DNA from: Tsukamurella pulmonis
Lineage (GTDB): Bacteria > Actinomycetota > Actinomycetes > Mycobacteriales > Mycobacteriaceae
Reading direction: 5' to 3'
Length of the DNA stretch: 64,000 bases
NCBI RefSeq assembly: GCF_900103175.1
Contig: NZ_FNLF01000002.1
Coordinates: forward strand, 2,556,136-2,620,135
In this document: positions 55,643 through 64,000 of the stretch, in pieces
Position numbering within the stretch: position 1 is the first letter of the stretch
Layout: the number at the start of each line of letters is the position of its first letter
Program-made: the position numbers and the translations under genes
Notes under the pieces: generated by a model
Databases searched by the model: none
The model's input: the letters and a program-made list of their open reading frames with translations, nothing else
What the model was told of the DNA's origin: nothing

Positions 55643-58600
55643 GCGCCACCTCCCGCCAGCGCCTCGGACACCGCCACGACCAGTGCCGCCGGTGGGTGCC
55701 ATTCGAAGACGCCCGCGCCGGGCGGGCTGTCCGGGCCGATCATCGCGCGCACGAAGTGGTACTGCACCACGCCGAGGTGCGTGGCCGGCGCGTACCCGGG
55801 CACGCGCCAGGACAGGAATCGGTGCAGCGCCACCGAGTACAGCAGCGCCTGCAGCACGTAGTGCGAGGAGATCATCTCCCGCGCCATCGCCTCGGCCGTG
55901 TAGTCGGCGGTCGTGAGATCGCCCCGGGCGAGCCGGTTCGTCTTGTAGTCGACCACCGTGAACCGCGGGCCGTCGGGGGTCGCGATCCGTAGCACGGAGT
56001 CGATGCTGCCGGTGAGGTAGCCGCGCAGCGCGGCACCCGGTACCTCGCGCAGCCGCTCCGCGTACGGCGCGAGCGGATCGTCGGCCGGGAGGTGCTCGTC
56101 GAGCAGGTCGGCGATCGCGGCGAGGGTCGCGGCGCGGGTGCCCTCGTCCTCCGCCAGGGGCAGCTCGAAGTCCAGCTCGGCGAGGTGGTCGGCCGGCGCG
56201 ATCCCGGCGAGGGTCAGATGGGCGAGCGGGCCGGTGCCGAGCGGTGTGTGCAGCACCGCGACGAGCGCGGCGGCCACCTCCGCCGGATCGTCGGGGGTGG
56301 CACCGTACTCGGCGGCCTCGCGGCAGCGTTCGAGCACCTCCGCGGCGAGATCCGGTGCGCCCGTGTCGACGTGCTCGAGGATCTCGTGCACCAGGGTGCC
56401 GAAGACCGCGCCGCCCGACAGCCCGTTCATCAGCGACGACGGTGCGCCGTCCGCCGCGGCCGGCGCGGTCATCGGCTCCTCGTCCGGCTCGTCGTCGGTG
56501 ATCGGTTCCTCCGGCTCGCTGCCGGGGTCGGGGGTGACCTCGGCCGGGCCGTGGGCCGCGTCGGCGACGAGCGCGGAGTAGCTGGTGCGCCGCCAGGTGG
56601 GGTCGATGCGGCGGTGGGCTCGGCCCAGTTCGAGTGCCGGATAGGTGCGGTCCTGCGGCCGCCACTGCTCCGGCGTGGCCTCGGCGAGGCCGACGTGCTC
56701 GATCGACACCGAGGCCTCGATCGGCGCGGCCCACTCCTGCAGTCTCGGTGCGACATCGGCGTCCCGCGGGATCGGCGCGCGGTCGGCGGGGATGCGTCCT
56801 CCCCCGACCTCGGAGAACAGCAGTCTGTGCAGCGGCGAGCTGCGCGTGGTGGTGCCGGGCGCCCACCACAGCACCAGCCGCGACTGGGCGCGGGTGGCAC
56901 CGACGTAGAACAGGCGCAGCTCCTCGCCCGCCGCCTCCTTCTGCGAGAGCGCGTACCGCTCGGCGTAGCCCGGCGCGTACTCGCCGCCCACGTCGATCAG
57001 CCGCTCTCCCTGCTCGTCGTGGAAGACGAAGGTCTTCTTGCCGCCGAAGGAGCCGTCGTCCCATCCGAACGGGAGGTAGACGACGGGGAACTGCAGCCCC
57101 TTGCTGGCGTGCACCGTCATCAGCTGGACCGCGGCGGTGTCGGTCGCGAGCCGGCGCGCGGGATCGGCGGTGCCGCCGAGGCCGGGATCGGCGATGCGGT
57201 CGGCGAGCCAGCGCGTGGCGGCGGCCAGGCCCAGCCCCAGGGTGACGGTGGCGTGCTGCACGAGCTCGGCGACGTGCCGCAGGTCGGTGAGCACCCGCTC
57301 CCCACCGACGCGCCCGAGGAGCCGCTCGTCGAACCGGGACCGGGTGGCGAGGGCGTCGAACATCGCCGCGAAGCCCGCACGCGCGAAGATCCCCGCCAGC
57401 GTGCGCAGCCGGCCGCTGATCGCGGAGACCAGTTCGTCACCGCGCTCGTCCAGGTCGCGGGCGGTGAACTCGAAGAGCGGGGTGAGCGCGGCGAGCCGGG
57501 CGCGGTCGCTGCGGCCCGGGTTCTCCAGAGCCTGCAGCACGCGCAGCCAATCGACCGCGGCGGCGGTGCTGAACACGCTCGCGCCGCCCGCCGCGACGGC
57601 CGGCACCCCGTGCTCCTGGAGCAGCGACTGCAGCTCCGCGACGTGGGCGTTCTTGCGGACCAGGACGGCGATGTCGCCGGGACGCAACGCCCGCCGCTCG
57701 CCGCTCGCCGTCTCCAGTTGCTCGCCCGAGAGCAGGGTGCGGGTGATGTCGGCCGCCGTGTCGCGCAGCACCGCGGGCCGCACGTTGCGCACGTAGGGCG
57801 TCCCCGACTGGGTCTTGGGACCGAGCCCGTTCGAACCGAGATGCCGTAGCCGCAGCGGCGCACCGTCGCTGAGCCGGGAGGTGCGCCGGTGCGCCTCGAC
57901 GGGACCCGCGACGATGAGGGGATCCCCCAGGGCGACATCGCCGTACAGGTGTTGCAACGCGTCGACCAGCGGGGCGTCGGAGCGGTGGTTGACGGTGAGC
58001 GCCTGGTGCCGGTCCGCGGTGGTGGCGGCGCTGAGGTAGCTGTAGACCTCCGCGCCGCGGAAGGCGTAGATCGCCTGCTTCGGGTCGCCGACCAGCACCA
58101 ACGTGCAGGTGCCGTGGAAGGCGGCGTGCAGGATGTCCCACTGCACCGGATCGGTGTCCTGGAACTCGTCCACCAGGACCACCGAGTACAGCGCCTGCAA
58201 CCGGGACCGCGCGCTGCGCCCGTGCTGGGGATCGGTGAGCGCGTCGCGCAGCAGGCCCTGCAGGTCGTCGTAGTCGCGCAGCCTGCCCATCCGCTTGCGG
58301 CGGTCGACCTCACGGCGCACGGCGCGCGCGTATTCGACCCGCAGTTCCGTCTCCGATCCGGGCTCCGCCTCGGCGGGCGTGATCGCGGCCCGCGGGTTCG
58401 CGACCACGGTGCGCGCGTAGATCAGGGCGTCCGCGAGTGGGAACGGCGCCCGCTCGCGCCCCGCGAACATGCCCAGGTAGACGTCCTCGGCGACCTCCTG
58501 GACCAGATCGTCGACGTCCTCGACGAAAACGGCGCCGGGTTCCAGGTCCCCCGCCAACCCCAGCGCGTCGAGCATCCGCTGACAGAAGCCGTGGGTGGTG

Positions 58601-58992
58601 GTGATGGTCGCGGCGTCGAAGTCCGACAGCGCGGTGACCAGGCGCCGGTGCCGCGCGGCCACCTCGTCGGCCTCCCCCGCCGCCAGATGCCGGATCAGCT
58701 CGTCGTCCGAAGCGGCGGCAGCGGCCGGATCCCGCAGCGCCCGTTCCACCGACAGCAGCCGCGCGCGAGCGCGCTCGCGCAGCTCCTGGGTGGCGGCGCG
58801 GGAGAACGTGATGAGCAGCATCTCGCCGAGCTCGGCGACGCCCTCGGCGACGTAGCGCGCCAGCAGCCCGACGATGGCGTAGGTCTTGCCGGTGCCGGCG
58901 CTCGCCTCCAGCACCGTGGTGGTGGGACCGGCCGGCAGCGGGCCGGTCAACTCGAACGGGACCGCGCCCAGGACGGATTCGCGTGCGCTCAT
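55639..58992 (-). CDS. recB: exodeoxyribonuclease V subunit beta (RecB helicase-nuclease)
   Basis: 1117 residues. Walker A LEASAGTGKTYAI (28-40), Walker B LVDEFQDTDPVQW, motif V/VI LMTVHASKGLQFPVVYLPF and FYVGATRAQSRL are the UvrD-type helicase motifs. The C-terminal RecB nuclease is intact, with FTVVDYKTNRL near residue 1010. It unwinds and cuts DNA ends to load RecA. Start shares one base with the recC stop (TGATG). Confidence 0.96.
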   Translation of the reverse strand: MSARESVLGAVPFELTGPLPAGPTTTVLEASAGTGKTYAIVGLLARYVAEGVAELGEMLLITFSRAATQELRERARARLLSVERALRDPAAAAASDDELIRHLAAGEADEVAARHRRLVTALSDFDAATITTTHGFCQRMLDALGLAGDLEPGAVFVEDVDDLVQEVAEDVYLGMFAGRERAPFPLADALIYARTVVANPRAAITPAEAEPGSETELRVEYARAVRREVDRRKRMGRLRDYDDLQGLLRDALTDPQHGRSARSRLQALYSVVLVDEFQDTDPVQWDILHAAFHGTCTLVLVGDPKQAIYAFRGAEVYSYLSAATTADRHQALTVNHRSDAPLVDALQHLYGDVALGDPLIVAGPVEAHRRTSRLSDGAPLRLRHLGSNGLGPKTQSGTPYVRNVRPAVLRDTAADITRTLLSGEQLETASGERRALRPGDIAVLVRKNAHVAELQSLLQEHGVPAVAAGGASVFSTAAAVDWLRVLQALENPGRSDRARLAALTPLFEFTARDLDERGDELVSAISGRLRTLAGIFARAGFAAMFDALATRSRFDERLLGRVGGERVLTDLRHVAELVQHATVTLGLGLAAATRWLADRIADPGLGGTADPARRLATDTAAVQLMTVHASKGLQFPVVYLPFGWDDGSFGGKKTFVFHDEQGERLIDVGGEYAPGYAERYALSQKEAAGEELRLFYVGATRAQSRLVLWWAPGTTTRSSPLHRLLFSEVGGGRIPADRAPIPRDADVAPRLQEWAAPIEASVSIEHVGLAEATPEQWRPQDRTYPALELGRAHRRIDPTWRRTSYSALVADAAHGPAEVTPDPGSEPEEPITDDEPDEEPMTAPAAADGAPSSLMNGLSGGAVFGTLVHEILEHVDTGAPDLAAEVLERCREAAEYGATPDDPAEVAAALVAVLHTPLGTGPLAHLTLAGIAPADHLAELDFELPLAEDEGTRAATLAAIADLLDEHLPADDPLAPYAERLREVPGAALRGYLTGSIDSVLRIATPDGPRFTVVDYKTNRLARGDLTTADYTAEAMAREMISSHYVLQALLYSVALHRFLSWRVPGYAPATHLGVVQYHFVRAMIGPDSPPGAGVFEWHPPAALVVAVSEALAGGGA

Positions 58993-61900
58993 CAGCTCAT
59001 CTCCTCGTGCGTGAGGATCGGTACCCACAGGCGCGCCGCGAAGGCCCCGAAGCGCGTACCGGCGCGGGAGAACTCCGCCTCGTCGCCCCGCGGCGGGACC
59101 AGCGCGTCGTCGAAGGCGTGCTCGCCCAACGCGTACCGGATCGACCGGTCCGTGCCGTCGCCGAAGTTCCCCTCGAAGTCCGTGCGCGCTGCCTCGAGCG
59201 CCTGGTGCGCCGGATCGCCGGCGATGCCGCGCTCGACGTAGAGCGCGGACGCCGACGGGAACAGGGGCAGCGGCTCGCGCAGCCCGCGATCTCGCAGGTC
59301 GACCACGGTCCGCAGGAGCGCTGCGGGCTCGGGCGGCACGCGCAACCGGGAGGTGAGCACGCCGCGGAACCGGGCCCGGCCCACGGCCACCGCGCCGCTC
59401 GCGTCGTGGCCACCCGCGGCCAGAGCCAGCAGCGCGATCCACGCCGCGACGCGGTGTTTGGGCGCCAGGCGCGAGAACGAGGTGCGCACCACCCCGTCGG
59501 GCCGGACGGCCGGCACCGAGCCGACGAGCCGCCGGCCGTCCCCCACATCGACGGCGACGTCCACGGTGGTGGCGGTACCGGTCATCAGCGGCCCGGCGAC
59601 GCGGGCGAGCTCGGCGACGGTGGCGCCGATGTCGGCCAGCACCGTGGAGCCGAGGGCGAACGGCGGCAGGGTGCCGCGACGCACCTCGGCGGCGGCGAAC
59701 TTCTCCGGCGGCACCCCGGCCAGCGCGGAGGCGAGCATCCGCTCCCCGATGTCCCACTTCTGCAGCCCGTCCGGGGCGATGGTCAGGGCCTCGGCGAGCT
59801 CGTCGTCCGCGTCGGGAACCGTGAAGCCGAGGCGCTGCCGCAGGAACGCCTTGACCGGATGCTCGCAGAATCGGACCAGCGCGTCGAGGTCGACGTCCTC
59901 GACCGCGGCGGCGAGCAGCGGCTTGGCGAGGAACGGCTCCGGCGGGGCGGGCTCGCCGAGCGCGGCGACCGCGCCCGCGTAAGCCGCGGGATCGAAGGAG
60001 AAGGGCACGCGCCCGCCGAACGCGGCGGGGTCGAAGTTCACCGGGTCGAAGGGCTGCAGCGGGTGCCGGAACTCGAGGCCGGCGGCGTCCGGCTCGATGA
60101 GCAGCGCCTGGGCGGCGTCGCGCAGTTCGGAGGCGGGCACCGCGGGCGGGCGCCGGGTTCCCTTCACCGGGTCCGCACCGGTGTAGAACACCAGCAGCCG
60201 GTCGGTCGCGCTGGTCACGGCGTCGAGGAAGAGTTCACGGTCCTCGGCGCGCGGATCCCGCTCACCCACGCAGGGCGTGCGGCCGAGCACGTCGTCGCCC
60301 GAGTAGCGGGTCGAACGCGGGAACACCTCGTCGTCGAGCCCGAGCAGCACCACGACCCGGTGCGGCACCGAGCGCATCGGCACCAGGGTGCACACCGTCA
60401 GCTCACCCGTGCGGAAGTTCGCGCGGGTGGGTTTCGCCGCCAGGCGCGTGCCGAGCATCGCGCGGACCTCGGTGAGGGTGAGGTCCCGGTCGGCGCCGTC
60501 GCGCAGCGCCGCGGTGATCTCGCGCCCCGCCTGGGTGACCTGCCAGGAGTCCGCCGCCGGCACGGCGCCCACCTCACCGACCAGCTCCTGCAGGGACGCC
60601 GCCCACGCGCGGGCCGACCGTCTGCCGCGGCTCTCCGCGCTCGCGCGGGTGAGCACCGCCAGAAACTCGGCGAACCGGCCGACGAGATCGATGTCGGTGG
60701 AGTCGACGTCGTCGAGCGGTAGACCGAGACCGAGCCACTCGCCCTGCGCCTCGTCGGCGACCACACCGAGCACGATCCGGTCCAGTGCTGTGGCCAGCGT
60801 GTTCTGCGGGAAGCCGCCGAGCCCGTAGCGCTCGCGCCCGGTGGCGTCGAGGCCCCAGCGGGCGCCGGAGGGACCGGCCCACGCGCGGAGCCGCTCGATC
60901 TCGGCGTCCCCGAACCGGTACCGGCGGCGCACGGGCTCAGTGGCCGCCAGGTCGAGCACCTGCGCGATCGTGGCCCGGCCGTCGGCGATCTCGAGAACGG
61001 TGACCAGTGCGTCGAGCAGCGGATTGGTGAACCGCAGCGCCCGGTCCGCCAGGCGCACCCGCAGCCGCTGCCCGGGGTGCACGGCCTCCTCCCCGCCGCC
61101 AGGGCCGCCCTCCGGCCCGGCGACCGCCTGCCCGAAGGCGGAGCGGATGAGCGGGGCGTAGGTCTCGATGTCCGGGCAGGAGACCAGCACGTCCCGGGGC
61201 TGCAGCGTGGGATCGTCCTCGAAGAGCCGCACCAGTCGCTCGCGCAGCACCTCGATCATGCGGGCCGGGCCGTGGCAGGCGTGGAACTCGAGCGAACCGT
61301 CGGGGGCGTGCGCCGCGACCGGCGGGCGGTCCTGCGCCAGCGCGCTCTGCAGTGCGCCGAGCAGGGTGGCCGGGCGCGGCGGCGACGGGTGGTGCAGGTC
61401 GGCGTGGGCGAGCGGCGCGACGAGCTGTTGCAGCTCCCGTGCCTCGTGCCCGAGGGAGGCCAGCAGCGGGTTGCGCGCCGGCGCGCCGACGGAGCGCGGC
61501 ACCGGACCCGCGGGCGCGGCGGGCGACCCGCCCGATGAAGCGGACCAGAGTGCGGGGCTGGGGTGCGGGAGCCACAGGTGCACCTCGCGGCCGGCGGCGA
61601 GTGCCGCGAGCACCGCCCGCTGATCGCACGGGAGCCGGGTGGGGCCGTAGACGGACAGGCGTTCGGGCAGGGCGACGAGACCCGGCTCGTCCCGCAGCCG
61701 CGCGCACGCGTCCTCGAGCCGTTCGGCGGGGCTGGGGACGCCCGCGAGGTCGCGGACGCGGCGGAAGAGCTCGGCCTGCCAGCGCAAGTCCTCCGGCAGC
61801 TGCGCGCCCAGCCCGTCGCTGTCGTCGCCGGCGGCCCACGCGGCGAGCATGCCCGGCCGGTTCGCGCCGTACGAGCGCAGCAGGCCCGCCAGCAGCTCCG

Positions 61901-62309
61901 CCGTGGGGTACCTGCGGCGCGGCCGGTGGCCGGGCTGATCGGTCCACCCGCCGGGGCGCACCACGCCCAGGTGGCGGGCCAGCACGGCGCCGCCCGGCTC
62001 GAAGGCCATCGCGTCGATCGCCGCGAGCACGAGCCACGCCAGCCGCTCACCGCGCCACGGGTCCTCGTCGGGCGCGATCCCCGACGCGGCGCCCACCGCA
62101 TCGGCCACGAGGGCGGCGGGCGTGGGGAACTCGATGTTCGCCGCGATGCCCAGCCGCGAGGCCAGTCCCTGGACGATCCACCGCTCGACGCCGCGCGCGG
62201 GGACGGCGATCAGCTCCGGGACGAACGGATCGGCACCGGGCACGGCCAGCACCTCGGCGAGCGCGTCCAACAGGACGTCGCCGCGGTCGGAGCGGTGCAC
62301 GGTGAGCAT
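58992..62309 (-). CDS. recC: exodeoxyribonuclease V subunit gamma (RecC)
   Basis: 1105 residues. FVPELIAVPARGVERWIVQGLASRLGIAANIEF is the RecC N-terminal block; PRDVLVSCPDIETYAPLI and VVVLLGLDDEVFPRSTRYSGDD mark the degenerate helicase domains and HPVKAFLRQRLGF the C-domain. It recognises Chi-like sites and holds the complex together. First gene of recCBD; a TAGAAC near-consensus -10 lies 7 nt before ATG 62309, so it may be leaderless, or read on from the HAD gene 31 bp upstream. Confidence 0.95.
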   Translation of the reverse strand: MLTVHRSDRGDVLLDALAEVLAVPGADPFVPELIAVPARGVERWIVQGLASRLGIAANIEFPTPAALVADAVGAASGIAPDEDPWRGERLAWLVLAAIDAMAFEPGGAVLARHLGVVRPGGWTDQPGHRPRRRYPTAELLAGLLRSYGANRPGMLAAWAAGDDSDGLGAQLPEDLRWQAELFRRVRDLAGVPSPAERLEDACARLRDEPGLVALPERLSVYGPTRLPCDQRAVLAALAAGREVHLWLPHPSPALWSASSGGSPAAPAGPVPRSVGAPARNPLLASLGHEARELQQLVAPLAHADLHHPSPPRPATLLGALQSALAQDRPPVAAHAPDGSLEFHACHGPARMIEVLRERLVRLFEDDPTLQPRDVLVSCPDIETYAPLIRSAFGQAVAGPEGGPGGGEEAVHPGQRLRVRLADRALRFTNPLLDALVTVLEIADGRATIAQVLDLAATEPVRRRYRFGDAEIERLRAWAGPSGARWGLDATGRERYGLGGFPQNTLATALDRIVLGVVADEAQGEWLGLGLPLDDVDSTDIDLVGRFAEFLAVLTRASAESRGRRSARAWAASLQELVGEVGAVPAADSWQVTQAGREITAALRDGADRDLTLTEVRAMLGTRLAAKPTRANFRTGELTVCTLVPMRSVPHRVVVLLGLDDEVFPRSTRYSGDDVLGRTPCVGERDPRAEDRELFLDAVTSATDRLLVFYTGADPVKGTRRPPAVPASELRDAAQALLIEPDAAGLEFRHPLQPFDPVNFDPAAFGGRVPFSFDPAAYAGAVAALGEPAPPEPFLAKPLLAAAVEDVDLDALVRFCEHPVKAFLRQRLGFTVPDADDELAEALTIAPDGLQKWDIGERMLASALAGVPPEKFAAAEVRRGTLPPFALGSTVLADIGATVAELARVAGPLMTGTATTVDVAVDVGDGRRLVGSVPAVRPDGVVRTSFSRLAPKHRVAAWIALLALAAGGHDASGAVAVGRARFRGVLTSRLRVPPEPAALLRTVVDLRDRGLREPLPLFPSASALYVERGIAGDPAHQALEAARTDFEGNFGDGTDRSIRYALGEHAFDDALVPPRGDEAEFSRAGTRFGAFAARLWVPILTHEEMS

Positions 62310-62340
62310 GGGCGCAGTTCTAACACGGGGCACCGACAGG

Positions 62341-63147
62341 TCAGACCGCCCGGGTCAGCGCAGCCGGCAGTTCGGCGAGTGAGCGGATCGCGGGCGGCTC
62401 CCCCGCGACGCCCCGCCCGGTGCGGTCGAGCCAGAGTCCGCGCAGCCCCGCCTCGCGGGCGGCCGCCACGTCGTTGCGGTAGTTGTCGCCCACCGCGACG
62501 CACGCCTCCGGTGCCGCCCCGGCCAGCTCGCAGGCGTGCAGGAAGACGCTGGGATCGGGCTTGCCGATGCCGAGCGTGTCGGTGGTCACCACGTGCTCGA
62601 ACCGGTCGGCGACGCCGAGCACCTGCAGCTTCATCCGGGTGGCGGGCGAGGACGAATTCGTCAGCAGCACCACGGCGATCCCCCACCGCTCCGCAGCCAC
62701 GACAGCGGGCATCGCATCGGGGAACAGGTGCTGCGCCGCGGCGAAGGCCGGGTCGAATCCGCTGCAGAAGCGCCGGTACCGGCGCGCCTCCCACAGCAGC
62801 CCCGAGCGTTCGGCCGCGACGGCGATCCGGGCCTTGCGCATCTCGTGGAAGCGCAGCTCCCCCACCGTGTAGCGACCGAACACGCCCTCCGGATCGGCGA
62901 GGAAGAGCTCCGCGAAGCCCTCGCGCACCGCCGCGCTCGTGGTCGGCCAGACCTCCAGCGCCGCCGCGCGGGCGGCGGTGCGCAGGGCCGCGTCGGTGTC
63001 GACGAGGGTGTCGTCCACATCGAGGATCAGGCCGTCACAGGGCCGCGGACCGTCGATCCCGGAGCGCTGCCGGAGGCGGGCGAGCGTCTCCGCACCCCAG
63101 CCCAGGCCACCGCGGACCGCCGCGCCCACCAGCTCCGTGAGCTCCAC
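62341..63147 (-). CDS. HAD family hydrolase
   Basis: 268 residues from GTG 63147. Motif I is LILDVDDTLVDTD, motif II LLTNSSSP, and motifs III/IV GKPDPSVF and VGDNYRNDVAAA. A helical cap lies between motifs I and II, as in subfamily I phosphatases. Substrate unknown. It follows the SRPBCC gene by 34 bp in one direction. Confidence 0.9.
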   Translation of the reverse strand: MELTELVGAAVRGGLGWGAETLARLRQRSGIDGPRPCDGLILDVDDTLVDTDAALRTAARAAALEVWPTTSAAVREGFAELFLADPEGVFGRYTVGELRFHEMRKARIAVAAERSGLLWEARRYRRFCSGFDPAFAAAQHLFPDAMPAVVAAERWGIAVVLLTNSSSPATRMKLQVLGVADRFEHVVTTDTLGIGKPDPSVFLHACELAGAAPEACVAVGDNYRNDVAAAREAGLRGLWLDRTGRGVAGEPPAIRSLAELPAALTRAV

Positions 63148-63181
63148 GCCGCTCTCCCTCCGCCTCCCGCCGACGCGCCCG

Positions 63182-63613
63182 TTACTTCTCGTACATCCGC
63201 TTGTAGGTCGCGAGTGACTGCGCGATGTCGCCCTTGAGCGCCCGCGCCACCGTCGCGCCGATGGGACCGAACAGCGGGGCACCGCCGAGGTCGGCGCGCA
63301 GCGCGATGGTCGAGCCGCCACTCGCGGGTGCGATCGTGACAGTGAGCTTGTACTTCGTGCCCGCGACGCCCTTGCCGTCGAGCACCAGCCGGCGCGGCGG
63401 ATCGTATTCGGTGATGGTCCAGTCGACCCGGTTGCGGAAGTTCTTGACCTTCACCACACAGGCGATCTTCGCGCCCGTCGCGAGCTCGGGCAGCGGGCCG
63501 CGCCACCCGTCGTGCAGCGTCACCCACTGCGGCAGCGTCTCCAGGTCCGCGGCCTTGGCCCACGCCTCCTCCGGCGGCAGCGCCACCTCGACCCTGCTCT
63601 CGACCTTCGCCAC
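63182..63613 (-). CDS. SRPBCC family protein
   Basis: 143 residues from GTG 63613 with GAAGGAGG upstream. VESRVEVALPPEEAWAKAADLETLPQWVTLHDGW is the START-like entry, and TKYKLTVTIAPASGGSTIALRADLGG follows. Mycobacterial relatives are annotated as polyketide cyclase/dehydrase or type II toxin homologues; ligand unknown. A TAAGTT -10 box lies at 63644-63649. Confidence 0.87.
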   Translation of the reverse strand: MAKVESRVEVALPPEEAWAKAADLETLPQWVTLHDGWRGPLPELATGAKIACVVKVKNFRNRVDWTITEYDPPRRLVLDGKGVAGTKYKLTVTIAPASGGSTIALRADLGGAPLFGPIGATVARALKGDIAQSLATYKRMYEK

Positions 63614-63643
63614 GGTGTCCTCCTTCGCGAGTTGCTGCTGTCG

Positions 63644-63649
63644 AACTTA
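63644..63649 (-). promoter_or_regulatory. -10 box of the SRPBCC-HAD unit
   Basis: TAAGTT on the minus strand, with a leader of about 25 nt and a strong ribosome site before GTG 63613. Confidence 0.45.
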
Positions 63650-63681
63650 GCGTGCGACGCCGCACCACCACCGCCCGAGCG

Positions 63682-63687
63682 TAGATT
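63682..63687 (+). promoter_or_regulatory. -10 box, leaderless DMT transporter gene
   Basis: TAGATT, 6 nt before the GTG at 63694. Confidence 0.5.
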
Positions 63688-63693
63688 CCTCGC

Positions 63694-64000
63694 GTGTCCG
63701 CCACCTCCGCCTCGGTCGTCCTCGCCCTCGTCGCCGCGTTCCTCTTCGCGTGCGGCTCCGCGGCGCAGCAGAGCGAGGCGGCGAGCGTCGACGAGGGGAC
63801 GCCGCTGATCGCGCAGCTGATCCGACGGCCGCGGTGGTGGCTCGGCCTCCTCGGCGACCTCGGCGGCTACGCCCTGCAGGCGTGGGCGCTCGCGCTCGGA
63901 CCGGTGCTCGTCGTGCAGCCGCTGATCGTCGCGGCACTCCTGTTCGCGCTGCCCGTCTCCGCGCTGCTCAACCACACCCGGGTCACCGCCCGCGAGTGGA
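63694..64000 (+). CDS. DMT superfamily transporter, partial
   Basis: The first 102 codons are in the window; the rest lies beyond base 64000. VVLALVAAFLFACGSAAQQSEA and WWLGLLGDLGGYALQAWALALGPVLVVQPL are two to three membrane spans typical of actinobacterial DMT/EamA-like proteins. Substrate unknown. Confidence 0.78.
   Translation, partial: MSATSASVVLALVAAFLFACGSAAQQSEAASVDEGTPLIAQLIRRPRWWLGLLGDLGGYALQAWALALGPVLVVQPLIVAALLFALPVSALLNHTRVTAREW

Noticed and set aside
53825-57064. 1079-codon frame that could be a RecD fusion
   Set aside because: The part before 55642 is Arg-rich shadow of recB; RecD starts at GTG 55642 with a coupled overlap.

Overview
The window is high-GC DNA from an actinobacterium, most probably of the order Mycobacteriales (a Tsukamurella/Gordonia-like organism; the genus is an inference). 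Support comes from an LGFP-repeat lipoprotein, a monomeric NADP isocitrate dehydrogenase, abundant GTG starts, tightly packed genes with 4-bp stop/start overlaps, and many start codons lying 6-8 nt after a TANNNT -10 box (leaderless transcripts). There are no tRNA or rRNA genes, insertion sequences, phage genes or CRISPR arrays, and no gene-free stretch longer than about 205 bases.

Region 1 (1-6.8 kb) is an aromatic-acid operon on the minus strand: fumarylpyruvate-hydrolase-like protein, cupin, TesB thioesterase, aryl-CoA ligase and a bifunctional aryl-CoA hydroxylase cut by the window edge. Divergent from it are a Rid-family protein and a PaaX-like regulator, with a 16-bp palindrome between the two promoters. 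The set fits salicylate to gentisate breakdown through CoA thioesters; 2-aminobenzoate is the alternative.

Region 2 (6.8-23.6 kb) is general metabolism and transport: MFS exporter, secretory-type lipase, SDR, flavin amine oxidase with a divergent TetR regulator, isocitrate dehydrogenase, DUF808 membrane protein, MerR regulator, lysoplasmalogenase, serine hydrolase, katG with interleaved operator-like palindromes and no furA, a thioesterase, the LGFP lipoprotein and a methyltransferase.

Region 3 (23.6-35.9 kb) is the most unusual part. A free-standing NRPS-type condensation domain, a holo-ACP synthase, a small carrier protein and a seryl-tRNA-synthetase-like amino acid:carrier protein ligase are interleaved with a complete-looking glycan machine: polyprenyl glycosylphosphotransferase, four glycosyltransferases (one split by an amber codon), a flippase, a tandem alpha/beta hydrolase and a YdcF protein. 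I infer a system that loads an amino acid on the carrier protein and transfers it to a lipid-linked glycan or its precursor.

Region 4 (35.9-53.8 kb) holds an APC permease, SRPBCC protein, secreted lipase, two zinc alcohol dehydrogenases, exonuclease III, a cation/proton antiporter, lactate-monooxygenase-like enzyme, alpha/beta hydrolase, flavodoxin, an NfeD-SPFH-MarR operon, a DHA2 drug exporter with MarR regulator, and DUF4395, DUF4407 and YiaA/B membrane proteins. Region 5 (53.8-64 kb) is a recC-recB-recD operon with a ketopantoate-reductase-like gene downstream, SRPBCC and HAD genes upstream, and the start of a DMT transporter at the right edge.
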